Positions 17,045 through 25,407 of a stretch of 64,000 nucleotides of DNA are shown in pieces. The notes under the pieces are model-generated. The model searched no databases, had not been told where the DNA came from, and saw only the letters and a list, made by a program, of their open reading frames with translations. The DNA comes from Sulfurihydrogenibium azorense Az-Fu1 (GTDB lineage: Bacteria; Aquificota; Aquificia; Aquificales; Hydrogenothermaceae): positions 616,002 through 680,001 of the forward strand of contig NC_012438.1 of the NCBI RefSeq assembly GCF_000021545.1, read 5' to 3'. Each line of letters starts with the position of its first letter. The first letter of the stretch is position 1. The position numbers were made by a program, and so were the translations under genes.

Positions 17045-18797
17045 CTACATAACACAAAGTAAAGAACTTACTGCTTTAAAGGAAAAGTTAAAAGACTTGC
17101 CTTACGTTTACTTAGATACAGAAGTAGCTGTAAAAGACTTTGAAAAGGTAGACTACTTTAACGACAAAGTAAGACTTATCCAGATAGGTACACAAGAAGA
17201 TATTTTTGTTATAGATGCTTTCAAGGTAGAAAGAGATACTTTAAAAGAGTTTTTAAAAGAAGTTTTAGAAAGTAAAGGCATTGTAGGACATAACCTTAAG
17301 TTTGATTTAAAATTTTTAGCAACCAATTTTGATGTATATCCAAAAGTAGTGTTTGATACATTTATAGCCTCTAAAATCCTCGCAAAGGGAGATAACTCTC
17401 AAAAACATTCCCTTTCCGCAGTAGCAGTTAGATTAACAGATGAAGAAGTAGATAAGACTTATCAAACTTCACCTTGGTGGGTAGAAAACCTAACAAAAGA
17501 ACAGATAGAGTACTCAGCAAAAGATATAGAAGTTTTAAGGTCAATTTTTAGAGAGCAAGTTGTTAGACTGAACGAAGAACAGACCCATTTAAAATCCTCT
17601 GGGGAAACTTACAAAGTCTTTGGAGTAGTGAACCCAGTAGCTGCTTTAGAGATGGCATTTTTACCTTGTTTAGTATCAATAGAACTATCAGGAATACCCA
17701 TAGATGAAAAACAGCTTAGTAATCTTATAAAAAACTCAAAGACCACCTTCCAAAACCTATACATAGAATTTAAAAGGAAGTACTATATAGACCCATTTTC
17801 TCCACAACAAGTAGCAAACTTTTTAACAAAAAAGTTAGGGTTAAAACTACCAAAAACAGAAAAAGGGTCTTTTTCATCTCAAGATGTACATTTAAAGCCC
17901 TATGAAGATAAACCAGAAGTAAAAACTCTTCTTTCTATCAGATACGAAAAGAAAACCCTTGATAAGTTAGAAGAACTTTCTAAGTATGTTAAAAACTCAA
18001 GAGTGTATGGAGAGTTTAAACAGATAGGAGCTTCAACTGGTAGAATGTCCTCTTACAAACCAAACCTTCAAAACATACCAAAAAACCTAAAAAGTATCTT
18101 TAGAGCTCCTGACGGATACTTGTTTATAATCGCAGATTACTCCCAGATAGAACTTAGAATAGCCGCAGAGTACACAAAAGACAAAAGTATGATAAAAGCA
18201 TTTCAAGAGAAGAAAGACCTTCACAAACTCACAGCTTCAGTAATAACAGGAAAAGATTACCAAGAGATAACAAAAGAAGAAAGAAACCTTGCAAAGGCTA
18301 TAAACTTTGGGCTTATCTACGGTATATCTCCAAAATCATTGGTAGAGTATGCAAAAAACAATTACGATATAGATATAACACTTTCTCAAGCAAAAACTTT
18401 TCACGAAAACTTTTTTAACTTCTATCCAAAATTTAAAGAATGGCACGAAAATGTTAAAAATTACTTAGAAAAACACAAGTTTATTCAGGTTGAAACACTA
18501 CTTGGAAGAAAACTTATAGCTTATAAATTTACAGACGCAGTAAACTATCCTATACAAGGGAGTGGAAGTGATTTACTTAAAATGGCAGTTGTACTATTTT
18601 ATAAGAGTTTATTAGACTTAGACGCAAAGGTTGTAAATCTTGTCCACGATGAGATAGTTGTTGAAGTAAAACAAGAAGACGTAGACAAAGTTCAAGAAAT
18701 ACTCTCTCAATCTATGGAAAAGGCAGGAAGGTACTTACTAAAAGAAGTTCCTGTAGAGTTTGAGATAAACGTATCAAAATCTTGGAGCAAAGAGTAG
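17037..18797 (+). CDS. polA: DNA polymerase I lacking the 5' nuclease domain
   Basis: Family A DNA polymerase of 586 residues. An N-terminal DEDDy 3'-5' proofreading exonuclease is intact: ExoI YLDTEV (D27, E29), ExoII GHNLKFDLKFL, ExoIII YSAKDIEVL. The polymerase domain has motif A DYSQIELRIAAEY, motif B/O-helix RNLAKAINFGLIYG and motif C LVHDEIVVEV. There is no FEN-like 5'-3' exonuclease. This form is known in Aquificales, and published work relates it to polymerases of hot-spring viruses and the apicoplast enzyme. RNA primer removal must be done by another nuclease. It overlaps pncA and abuts recO. Confidence 0.95.
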   Translation: MVNYITQSKELTALKEKLKDLPYVYLDTEVAVKDFEKVDYFNDKVRLIQIGTQEDIFVIDAFKVERDTLKEFLKEVLESKGIVGHNLKFDLKFLATNFDVYPKVVFDTFIASKILAKGDNSQKHSLSAVAVRLTDEEVDKTYQTSPWWVENLTKEQIEYSAKDIEVLRSIFREQVVRLNEEQTHLKSSGETYKVFGVVNPVAALEMAFLPCLVSIELSGIPIDEKQLSNLIKNSKTTFQNLYIEFKRKYYIDPFSPQQVANFLTKKLGLKLPKTEKGSFSSQDVHLKPYEDKPEVKTLLSIRYEKKTLDKLEELSKYVKNSRVYGEFKQIGASTGRMSSYKPNLQNIPKNLKSIFRAPDGYLFIIADYSQIELRIAAEYTKDKSMIKAFQEKKDLHKLTASVITGKDYQEITKEERNLAKAINFGLIYGISPKSLVEYAKNNYDIDITLSQAKTFHENFFNFYPKFKEWHENVKNYLEKHKFIQVETLLGRKLIAYKFTDAVNYPIQGSGSDLLKMAVVLFYKSLLDLDAKVVNLVHDEIVVEVKQEDVDKVQEILSQSMEKAGRYLLKEVPVEFEINVSKSWSKE

Positions 18798-19394
18798 TTG
18801 TACACACTCTTTAAAGACCAAGCCATAGTTTTAAAAAGAACATTTGTAGGAGAGAAGGATTTAAGTTTAGTCGTTTACACTAAAAAGTTAGGCAGGGAGA
18901 GTATTTTTATCCAAAACGGGCAGCTTATAAAAAATCTCCCAGTAGTCTCTCTAACCGAGTTTAACTGGTTTTCTGGAGTCTTTTTTAAAATAAAAGACAG
19001 GCTTTATATAAGCGAGATTGATAACTTTAAAAATGTTGCTATTGAAATTGTAAAAGAGTACAACAGATTTTTATCAGCTTACAACATTATCAGCTGGATT
19101 TACAACTTTGCTCCTCATCAAGATGAGAGAATTTTTATACTCCTTAAAAAAACTTTGTATTACCTTACTTTAGCTAAAGATACAAATTTACTAGAGCTTG
19201 CATTTTTAGTAAGACTTGTTTATCTAAACGGTGAACTAAATCTAAATGCTATTGACCTTGACACTCAAGAAAGAGATTTACTAACCTTTCTTTTAAAAAC
19301 TCCTATATCTAAAATCTCCTCTCTCTTAGGTGAAGAAAACCAAAATCCACAAAAATTAAAGGAAAAACTCCTATCTTTTACCCACTCTCTGTAA
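18798..19394 (+). CDS. recO: RecO-like recombination mediator
   Basis: 198 residues whose N-terminus matches the RecO OB-fold: DQAIVLKRTFVGEKDLSLVVYTKKLGRESIF. RecO loads RecA onto SSB-coated DNA in the RecFOR pathway. The C-terminal part is helical and lacks the four-cysteine zinc site found in many RecO proteins, and the protein is shorter than the common 230-250 residues. The start is TTG directly after the polA stop, with GGAGC upstream, consistent with cotranslation. Identification depends on the N-terminal domain and context, so moderate confidence. Confidence 0.65.
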   Translation: MYTLFKDQAIVLKRTFVGEKDLSLVVYTKKLGRESIFIQNGQLIKNLPVVSLTEFNWFSGVFFKIKDRLYISEIDNFKNVAIEIVKEYNRFLSAYNIISWIYNFAPHQDERIFILLKKTLYYLTLAKDTNLLELAFLVRLVYLNGELNLNAIDLDTQERDLLTFLLKTPISKISSLLGEENQNPQKLKEKLLSFTHSL

Positions 19395-19397
19395 ATC

Positions 19398-20378
19398 TTA
19401 CTCATTTCCAACTTCTATATCCTTTAAAAACTCCCTATTTTCCAGATACCACTCAACGGTTTTCTTTATTCCCTCTTCAAAACTTACTTTTGGTTTCCAA
19501 CCTAAAAGTTTTTCTGCTTTTGTTATATCTGCCCACGTTTCTTTTAAATCTGCTTTATGAAAAGGTCTGTAGTCTATAACTGCCTTTTTGTTAAGGTACT
19601 TTTCTATCGTTTGGATTACTGTATTTAGACTTATAGGATTTTTACCACCGCCTAAGTTTATTATCTCATAACCTAACTCTTTAGTTGATAAAATCGTCCC
19701 TTCTGCAATATCGTCAACGTATGTAAAATCCCTTGATTGGGAGCCATCTCCGTAAAGTATTATTGGTTTTCCTTCATCTATCCATTTTATAAATCTAAAG
19801 ATACTCATATCTGGTCTTCCTGCAGGTCCGTAAACGGTAAAGTATCTTACAATTGAAACGTCAATACCATATAAATAGTGGTAAGTGTAAGCCATTACTT
19901 CAGCTGCTTTTTTTGATGCAGCATAAGGAGATATGGGAGTGTTTACAGGTAAGTCTTCTTTAAAAGGCATTGGTTGTCCTGCGTAAAGTGAAGATGTAGA
20001 AGCTAAAACCATCTTTCTAACTTGATACTTTTTCATCATCTCAAGTAGGTTCAATGTTCCATTTGCGTTTGTAGTCATATACACATGAGGGTTTATCATA
20101 CTGTATCTTACTCCAGCTCTTGCAGCAAGGTTGATAACACAATCAAACTTGTGGTCCTTAAAGATCACTTCAAGAGCTCCTAAATTTTCTATATCAACTG
20201 GATAAAACTTAAAGTTTTCGTAATTTTCTAAATCTTTTTTTCTATACTCTTTCAGTCTTACATCGTAGTAGTTATTCATATTATCAATACCTACAACTTC
20301 AACACCTTTTTCCAGTAAAAATTTTCCTGTCTTCCAACCTATAAATCCAGCAACTCCTGTTAGAAGAACTTTTTTCAT
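19398..20378 (-). CDS. NAD-dependent sugar-nucleotide epimerase (UDP-glucuronate 4-epimerase-like)
   Basis: Extended short-chain dehydrogenase of 326 residues. Rossmann motif GVAGFIGWKTGKFLLEKG near residues 8-25 (GxxGxxG), NNYYDVRLKEYRKKDL after the second strand as in UDP-glucuronate 4-epimerases (GalE/CapI-like), and the catalytic YAASKKAAE (Tyr, Lys) with a preceding Ser-rich ASTSSLYA. It makes an activated sugar for LPS or capsule, likely UDP-galacturonate, but the exact substrate cannot be set from motifs. It ends convergently with recO (3-base gap) and is divergent from pyrD. Confidence 0.82.
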   Translation of the reverse strand: MKKVLLTGVAGFIGWKTGKFLLEKGVEVVGIDNMNNYYDVRLKEYRKKDLENYENFKFYPVDIENLGALEVIFKDHKFDCVINLAARAGVRYSMINPHVYMTTNANGTLNLLEMMKKYQVRKMVLASTSSLYAGQPMPFKEDLPVNTPISPYAASKKAAEVMAYTYHYLYGIDVSIVRYFTVYGPAGRPDMSIFRFIKWIDEGKPIILYGDGSQSRDFTYVDDIAEGTILSTKELGYEIINLGGGKNPISLNTVIQTIEKYLNKKAVIDYRPFHKADLKETWADITKAEKLLGWKPKVSFEEGIKKTVEWYLENREFLKDIEVGNE

Positions 20379-20436
20379 TTGATACTCCTTTATCTTTAGG
20401 GTATGATATTATTTTATCATTGAAAGAGGTCAGGTA

Positions 20437-21378
20437 ATGGAAAAAGATGTTTTAAAACATACACTGTTTGGAATAGAGTTTAAAAATCCTGTTTGGACTG
20501 CTTCAGGGACTTTTAGCTATGGTCTTGAAGTTGCAAAGTTATACGACCTATCACTACTTGGTGCCATAGTTGTAAAGGGGCTTTCTTTAAAACCAAGAAA
20601 AGGTAATATGCCAGAAAGAATTGTTGAAACTCCTGCCGGAATGCTTAACTCTATAGGACTACAGAATCCTGGGGTAGATTACTTTATAAATGAAACCTTA
20701 CCTAAGTTGAAAAAGTATGATACAAGAATATTTGCAAACGTTTTTGGAGAAGATGAAGAGGAATATTTAGCCGTTGCAGAAAGGTTAGATAGAGCCGACG
20801 GTGTAGATGGACTTGAGCTAAACGTTTCTTGTCCTAACGTAAAAAAAGGTGGAATAGCCTTCGGAAGTGACCCTCAAGTCCTTTACGACCTTGTTTACAA
20901 GCTGAAAAAGATAACCAAAAAACCTCTTTTAGTCAAACTATCTCCAAATGTGACAAACATACTTGATACTGCAGATGCTTGCGTTAGTGCCAATGCTGAT
21001 GGATTAGTATTGATAAATACTCTTTTAGGTGTTGCAATAGATGTAGAAAGAGAAAAACCTATCCTATCTACAATAACAGGCGGATTGTCTGGACCGGCAA
21101 TCTTACCTATAGCCGTTAGAATGATATGGCAAGTTTATGCAAAGTATGGTAGTAAAGTAGCCATAATTGGTGTAGGTGGTATATCAAACACACAGGATGC
21201 TCTTCAACATATACTTGCTGGAGCTGTTGCTATACAGGTAGGAACTGCAAACTTTTACGACCCATACTCTCCGTTGAAAATAATTGACGGTTTAAAGCAA
21301 CATGTGATTAAAAAAGGTTATAGTCATTACAGTGAAATGGTAGGAAAAGCCCATAAAATGATTTTAAAGGAGGTTTAA
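20437..21378 (+). CDS. pyrD: Dihydroorotate dehydrogenase, class 1B
   Basis: FMN enzyme oxidising dihydroorotate to orotate in pyrimidine synthesis. Family 1 features: [13 protein letters not shown] near residue 17, NSIGLQNPG, and the catalytic cysteine in [12 protein letters not shown] (the class 2 membrane form has Ser here). FMN-binding [15 protein letters not shown], and [19 protein letters not shown] follow. A PyrK-type iron-sulfur/FAD subunit would be expected for class 1B but is not in this window. RBS AGAGG. The next gene starts at the adjacent base. Confidence 0.93.
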   Translation: MEKDVLKHTLFGIEFKNPVWTASGTFSYGLEVAKLYDLSLLGAIVVKGLSLKPRKGNMPERIVETPAGMLNSIGLQNPGVDYFINETLPKLKKYDTRIFANVFGEDEEEYLAVAERLDRADGVDGLELNVSCPNVKKGGIAFGSDPQVLYDLVYKLKKITKKPLLVKLSPNVTNILDTADACVSANADGLVLINTLLGVAIDVEREKPILSTITGGLSGPAILPIAVRMIWQVYAKYGSKVAIIGVGGISNTQDALQHILAGAVAIQVGTANFYDPYSPLKIIDGLKQHVIKKGYSHYSEMVGKAHKMILKEV

Positions 21379-21699
21379 GTGATTGTTGTTTTAACAAAAT
21401 TTCCAATCAAATCAGAGTTTATGAAAGATTTTGAAGAAAGGTCTAAAGAAAGGTTTGGAGAGCACGGAATAGACAAGATGGAAGGTTTTTTAGGTATGAA
21501 AATTTTAGCAGGAAGAAGTTTTCCATCAATGCCACAGAACAATCAAGTTGTAATAATTACCTACTGGAAAGATATGGAAAGTTTTTTAAATTACACAAAG
21601 AGCCAAGCCTTTGCAGAAGCACATAAAAATCCTCCACCAAAAGAATGGTTTGTTGGAAATCCTTCTGTAGAAATATATGAAGTTATCAAAGAAGTATAG
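21379..21699 (+). CDS. ABM-fold monooxygenase-like protein
   Basis: 106 residues of the antibiotic-biosynthesis-monooxygenase (ABM, dimeric ferredoxin-like) superfamily, which includes haem-degrading IsdG/HmoB proteins. Visible are a first strand IVVLTKFPIK, a helix with FEERSKERF, the MEGFLGMKIL segment and the HmoB-like ITYWKDMESFLNYTKSQAFAEAH. Start is GTG immediately after pyrD with AGGAGG inside it, so it is cotranslated with pyrD. The position just ahead of the cytochrome oxidase operon might hint at haem chemistry, but that is speculative. Confidence 0.65.
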   Translation: MIVVLTKFPIKSEFMKDFEERSKERFGEHGIDKMEGFLGMKILAGRSFPSMPQNNQVVIITYWKDMESFLNYTKSQAFAEAHKNPPPKEWFVGNPSVEIYEVIKEV

Positions 21700-21765
21700 C
21701 TATGTTAATTTTTACAAAATTTAACATTAAATTATAAGCTTGAAATTTATTTACAAATTGTTTAA

Positions 21766-21783
21766 TATTGATTTAAATCATAT
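21766..21783. promoter_or_regulatory. FNR-like palindrome upstream of cbb3 operon
   Basis: TTGAT-TTAA-ATCAT (21768-21781) inside an 18-base sequence identical to 15186-15203 upstream of sco. It ends 21 bases ahead of the first oxidase-operon ATG, directly before the AGGAGG. Probably bound by a CRP/FNR-family or similar dimeric regulator. Confidence 0.6.
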
Positions 21784-21802
21784 TCTATAGGAGGTTGTTT
21801 TC

Positions 21803-22567
21803 ATGGGAGAAAACACAACTATCAGGTGGATCCTGTTCTTCTTCTTCCCGGCACTTTTCGTGTACGGATTGCTCCACGTTTACTCTTCTAAACCGGCTCA
21901 AGCTAAAAAAACAGCTGAGCTTACAGAGATGGAAGAGGGGGGTCGTAAGGTTTACAACAAGTTCTGTGTAGGTTGTCACGGTGAAAACGGAGATGGTAAC
22001 AGTATGGCAGCTCCTTTCTTCAAAGACAAACCACCAAACTTTCACACTGGTGTGTTTAGATGGAAGTCAACTCCAGAAGGTACACTTCCAACAGATGAAG
22101 ACCTTTTACATGTATTAAACTGGGGTATTCCTCAAACTCCAATGCCATCTTTTCACTTAGTACCTGAAGTTCAAAAGAGAGCTGTTATTGCTTACATCAA
22201 AACATTCTCTGATAGATGGAAAAAAGAACAACCTGGAGAGTCTGTTTACACAAAGATTAAAGAAATACCACCTTATTTTGGAACTAAAGAGTCTATTGAA
22301 AAAGGAAAAGAGTTGTATGCAGCAAACTGTACAGCTTGTCACGGTGAAAACGGAAAAGGAGATGGTCCAATTGCGGCAACTTTACCTGTTCCGCCAACAA
22401 ACTTAACTTATCCCGTAAGAGCAGCAGGTCCTTCTCCAAAAGATACGTTCAGAGTTTTAACTGTTGGTTTAGAAGGATCTCCAATGCCTAAGTTTGACCA
22501 TTTATCAGAAGAAGACAGATGGCATTTAGTTTCTTACATAGCGTATTTAATGAACCAAGGAAAATAA
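21803..22567 (+). CDS. Membrane-anchored dihaem cytochrome c of cbb3 oxidase
   Basis: 254 residues: one N-terminal membrane helix (about 8-27, WILFFFFPALFVYGLLHVY), then two cytochrome c domains with haem motifs CVGCHGENGDG and CTACHGENGKGDG; later PMPSFH and PMPKF supply axial methionines. It fills the role of the dihaem CcoP electron-entry subunit, but the anchor is not the usual FixP N-terminal domain, which instead appears as a separate gene at 25408. First gene of the oxidase operon, AGGAGG seven or so bases ahead of the ATG. GC content is a little above the neighbours at the 5' end. Confidence 0.85.
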   Translation: MGENTTIRWILFFFFPALFVYGLLHVYSSKPAQAKKTAELTEMEEGGRKVYNKFCVGCHGENGDGNSMAAPFFKDKPPNFHTGVFRWKSTPEGTLPTDEDLLHVLNWGIPQTPMPSFHLVPEVQKRAVIAYIKTFSDRWKKEQPGESVYTKIKEIPPYFGTKESIEKGKELYAANCTACHGENGKGDGPIAATLPVPPTNLTYPVRAAGPSPKDTFRVLTVGLEGSPMPKFDHLSEEDRWHLVSYIAYLMNQGK

Positions 22568-22585
22568 TAAAAGGAGGTGCTTAAA

Positions 22586-23995
22586 ATGGCAGCTGCTACA
22601 ACAACAGCAGGTGAAGTTCAGTTAACCAATTTGGTTAACTATACACTTGTTAAGCTACACGTTGCAATGGGTTTGATATTCTTTATCATCGTAGGTTTAA
22701 TGGGATTCCTTTACTCTTTACAGCTTGACGGTATATATCCTTTCCCGGGTATTGAGTTTTTATCTCCTGGTAGAGTAAGAATGATTCACACTGCAGGAGC
22801 GGCTTATGGATTTTTGGTAAACATGTTTACTGGATTGCTTTACTGGGCTGTTCCAAGATTTACAGGGTACAAAGTTTTTGATGAAAAGTATCTTGGAGGA
22901 TTTATGTTTATAGGTCTTCAAGCAGCAGTTTTAATAACTGTTGTAGCTATACTTTTCTTAGGTCAAGCAGACAACGTTGAATGGGGTGAAACTCCATGGT
23001 GGCTTGATCCAATTATAGTTGCTTGGTTGTTACTACATGCTGTTCAGTTTGGTACTCCTATACTTAAAGCATCTCAAAAAGCTCCACTTTATGTTACAGG
23101 TTGGTATGTTTCTGCAATGTTAGTATGGACTCCTCTTGTTGTATTTATGGGTAACTTTATACCAAGGTTCTGGTCTGCAGGTTCTGGAGCAGGAGCAGTT
23201 CAATCTACATTTATTCACGATTTAGTTGGTCTTTACGTTACTCCAGTTGCATGGGGATTAATGTACTACTTTGTTCCTGTTATCATGAAAAAACCAATGT
23301 GGTCTCATGGTCTTTCTTTACTTGGTTTCTGGGGATTAGCATTCTTCTATCCTATGAATGGTGTTCACCACTTTTTGTGGTCTCCAATTCCAATGTTTGC
23401 TCAGTACTCAGCTGTATTTGCAACAGTTGCTATTGAGTTTGCAGTTACATCAGTTCTAATCAACTTTATGATGACTTTAAGAGGATCTGCAGAAGTACTC
23501 AAATACAATGTACCACTAAGATATATGTATACAGGAGCTATATTTTACTGGATTACTTGTTTCCAATGTGCATTTCATGTTACTTTAACTTTCCAAAAAG
23601 TAATTCACTTTACAGACTGGGTTACTGGACACGCACACCTTATAATGTTTGGAACATTTGGTATGTGGGTTCTTGGAATGGCAGAGTATGTATGGCCAAG
23701 ACTGTTTGGTAAAGAAACAATGTACTCAAAAGGTATGTCAGAAGGTGCTTACTGGTTGTTAACAATAGGTGTTATCGCTATGTTCGTTGACCTTACAGCT
23801 GCTGGACTAGTACAAGGATTTGACTGGATAGGATTAAACCCTTGGATAGACTCTGTAAACTTCTCTAAACCTTTCTGGTACTTTAGATCTGTTGCTGGTA
23901 TTATGATGTTAACTGGATTACTAATGTATGCTATGAACTTCTACAAAACAGCAACAGCTGGAAAAGGTTTAGAAGCTCAACTCAGAAATGCATAA
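22586..23995 (+). CDS. ccoN: cbb3-type cytochrome c oxidase subunit I
   Basis: Catalytic haem-copper oxidase subunit (469 residues, about 12 membrane helices) reducing O2 at a high-spin haem b3-CuB site. The start is ATG 22586, with AGGAGG at 22572-22577; the alternative GTG at 22577 overlaps that site. Low-spin haem ligand in RMIHTAGAAYGF, CuB ligands in FIHDLVGLYVTP and NGVHHFLWSP, and the haem pair in HFTDWVTGHAHLIMFG are all present. It lies 18 bases after the dihaem cytochrome and is followed by ccoO. Confidence 0.93.
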   Translation: MAAATTTAGEVQLTNLVNYTLVKLHVAMGLIFFIIVGLMGFLYSLQLDGIYPFPGIEFLSPGRVRMIHTAGAAYGFLVNMFTGLLYWAVPRFTGYKVFDEKYLGGFMFIGLQAAVLITVVAILFLGQADNVEWGETPWWLDPIIVAWLLLHAVQFGTPILKASQKAPLYVTGWYVSAMLVWTPLVVFMGNFIPRFWSAGSGAGAVQSTFIHDLVGLYVTPVAWGLMYYFVPVIMKKPMWSHGLSLLGFWGLAFFYPMNGVHHFLWSPIPMFAQYSAVFATVAIEFAVTSVLINFMMTLRGSAEVLKYNVPLRYMYTGAIFYWITCFQCAFHVTLTFQKVIHFTDWVTGHAHLIMFGTFGMWVLGMAEYVWPRLFGKETMYSKGMSEGAYWLLTIGVIAMFVDLTAAGLVQGFDWIGLNPWIDSVNFSKPFWYFRSVAGIMMLTGLLMYAMNFYKTATAGKGLEAQLRNA

Positions 23996-24010
23996 TGGGG
24001 GTGGTTGAAA

Positions 24011-24685
24011 ATGGGTAAAATGGAACGTTTTCCGTTTGTAGTCTTAGTAGCAGGGCTGTTGTTCTTCTTATTTGCAGACTTTATATCTTGGGCTTTGCCT
24101 ATCTTTGTATTAAAAGATATACCAATGAAAAAAGTTTCAGACCTTGCAGCTGAAGCTAAGGCTAAAAATACATCTGCTTGGGCAGATTTTGAAAGAATAG
24201 CCATGTACTATCCTGAACAGTTTAAAAAGTATTATGGTGAAGTAAATGAGAAGTCTTTTGAAAAGGCTTTAAGAATTGGACATCACTGGTATGTTGCAGA
24301 AGGATGTTGGAACTGCCACTCTCAGATGATAAGACCAGTTTCTAACGAGACCCTCAGATTTGGAATACCGGGTGTATCTAACACAGTATCTTATCCTTCT
24401 GAGTATCAAAATGAACTACAAGCTCCAGTTCTATGGGGTACAAAGAGAATTGGTCCAGACCTAATAAGAGAAGCTGCAGTACACAATGTTGATTGGCAAG
24501 TTGCTCATTTATACGACCCTCAAACAACTTCTCCCGGATCTAATATGCCTGGATATCCTTGGTACTTTGAAAAGGATAAAAATGGTAATATAGTTCCTAA
24601 CGAAAGAGGCATAGGACTACTTACTTATATTATGTGGCTTGGATCTTGGGAAGTAAAACCAACTAAAGAGTGGGCATTGAAGTAA
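24011..24685 (+). CDS. ccoO: cbb3-type oxidase monohaem subunit II
   Basis: 224 residues: one N-terminal membrane helix (FVVLVAGLLFFLFADFISW), then a periplasmic monohaem c domain with EGCWNCHSQMIRP, the FixO/CcoO haem signature. Further CcoO phrases are GTKRIGPDLIRE and NMPGYPW (axial Met). The start is ATG 24011, six bases after GGGGGTGG; the upstream TTG at 24005 is too close. It passes electrons from the dihaem cytochrome to CcoN. A small terminator-like hairpin follows at 24703. Confidence 0.93.
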   Translation: MGKMERFPFVVLVAGLLFFLFADFISWALPIFVLKDIPMKKVSDLAAEAKAKNTSAWADFERIAMYYPEQFKKYYGEVNEKSFEKALRIGHHWYVAEGCWNCHSQMIRPVSNETLRFGIPGVSNTVSYPSEYQNELQAPVLWGTKRIGPDLIREAAVHNVDWQVAHLYDPQTTSPGSNMPGYPWYFEKDKNGNIVPNERGIGLLTYIMWLGSWEVKPTKEWALK

Positions 24686-24702
24686 TGAATTTATTGGTAT
24701 TA

Positions 24703-24722
24703 GGGGGTTTTCACCCCCTTTT
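24703..24722 (+). terminator. Weak terminator or attenuator after ccoO
   Basis: GGGGG-TTTTCA-CCCCC hairpin followed by TTTT at 24719-24722, inside the oxidase operon. Likely gives partial termination, lowering expression of the downstream small genes. Just after it CCACC-GGA-GGTGG (24727-24739) puts the next ribosome site in a small hairpin. Confidence 0.55.
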
Positions 24723-24744
24723 AATGCCACCGGAGGTGGATTAA

Positions 24745-25032
24745 ATGAAGATAACACAACGCACAGTTTCTTTGATGATAATGTTTATATTCCTTTTCGT
24801 TGTAGGGTCTATTATAGCAGTTAGAACGGTTGCGTACTTAGAGGCTGGATTCGAGCTTAAAGGATTTTTAGTAGAAGTAATAACTTATGTAATAGCTCTA
24901 ACAGGTTGGTTAACTTTATTTATTTACTCTTACTTAAAAGGTGATTTTAAAGATATTGAAGGTCCAAAGTACGAATTGTTAGAAAAGGAAGAAAAAATAA
25001 TAGAAGCTGAAAAAAAAGCTGGGATGTATTAA
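24745..25032 (+). CDS. Small two-helix membrane protein, oxidase operon
   Basis: 95 residues with two hydrophobic segments (about 9-30, VSLMIMFIFLFVVGSIIAV; and 42-63, VEVITYVIALTGWLTLFIYSY) and a charged C-terminal helix (ELLEKEEKIIEAEKKA). Not recognised as a named family. Position between ccoO and a FixP-N-like gene suggests an accessory subunit of the oxidase, comparable in role to CcoQ or CcoH, though no sequence evidence ties it to either. The GGAGG preceding the ATG lies inside a short inverted repeat. Confidence 0.6.
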   Translation: MKITQRTVSLMIMFIFLFVVGSIIAVRTVAYLEAGFELKGFLVEVITYVIALTGWLTLFIYSYLKGDFKDIEGPKYELLEKEEKIIEAEKKAGMY

Positions 25033-25050
25033 TAAAAAGAATAAGACAAA

Positions 25051-25390
25051 GCCTTTACAGTGAGCCATAGACCCAAGAACCTGTCAACCGATGGAAGGCA
25101 CAGGTGAGGGGCTTGCAGTAAGCAAGCTATAAACTATGGCAAGTTGTAAAGGTAGCCCTTGCTATCCCTATTCTGGGTAAGTCTCTCAACAAGGACTTAT
25201 CACCCTTGAAGCCAATACTGGTTGAAGGGGATTGGGATAGGGTAGCAGTAGGGTTAGTTCCTGTTTCTTGGGACAGGGACTATGATGCAAGCAAAATACC
25301 GCCAGCTGGGGATTGCTTGCATCTGAAAAAGGCGGAATATAAATACCCCAGCCCAAAGTGTATAAAGTAAAGCTTATAATACACTTTGGT
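25051..25390 (+). ncRNA. Structured RNA with double pseudoknot; possible HEARO/omega-RNA type
   Basis: This 375-base gap between two oxidase-operon genes holds an RNA-like sequence, richer in G+C than its surroundings. Stems I can pair: 25052-25059/25145-25152, 25064-25070/25134-25140, 25080-25084/25100-25104, 25111-25116/25122-25127, 25160-25171/25237-25247 (one bulge), 25178-25183/25194-25199, 25257-25264/25273-25280 and 25284-25294/25313-25323 (11 perfect pairs). The loop of the last stem pairs twice with downstream sequence (25299-25303/25331-25335 and 25305-25311/25346-25352), giving a double pseudoknot. A final 11-pair hairpin is at 25353-25363/25379-25389. It lacks RNase P, tmRNA, SRP and 6S landmarks. 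The nested 5' helices ending in GGTAGCCC recall HEARO (IscB/IsrB guide RNA) elements, from memory only; no IscB or TnpB gene is near. Confidence 0.65.
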
Positions 25391-25407
25391 TTACCAGGTG
25401 TTAAAAT

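Noticed and set aside
22157..22406. Frames overlapping the dihaem cytochrome on both strands
   Set aside because: The cytochrome frame carries both haem motifs and a good ribosome site; the others have neither.
25051..25390. RNase P RNA as identity of the structured RNA
   Set aside because: RNase P RNA is expected in this group, but the conserved GAAAGTCC-type and ACAGAA-type segments of the P4 core are absent on both strands.
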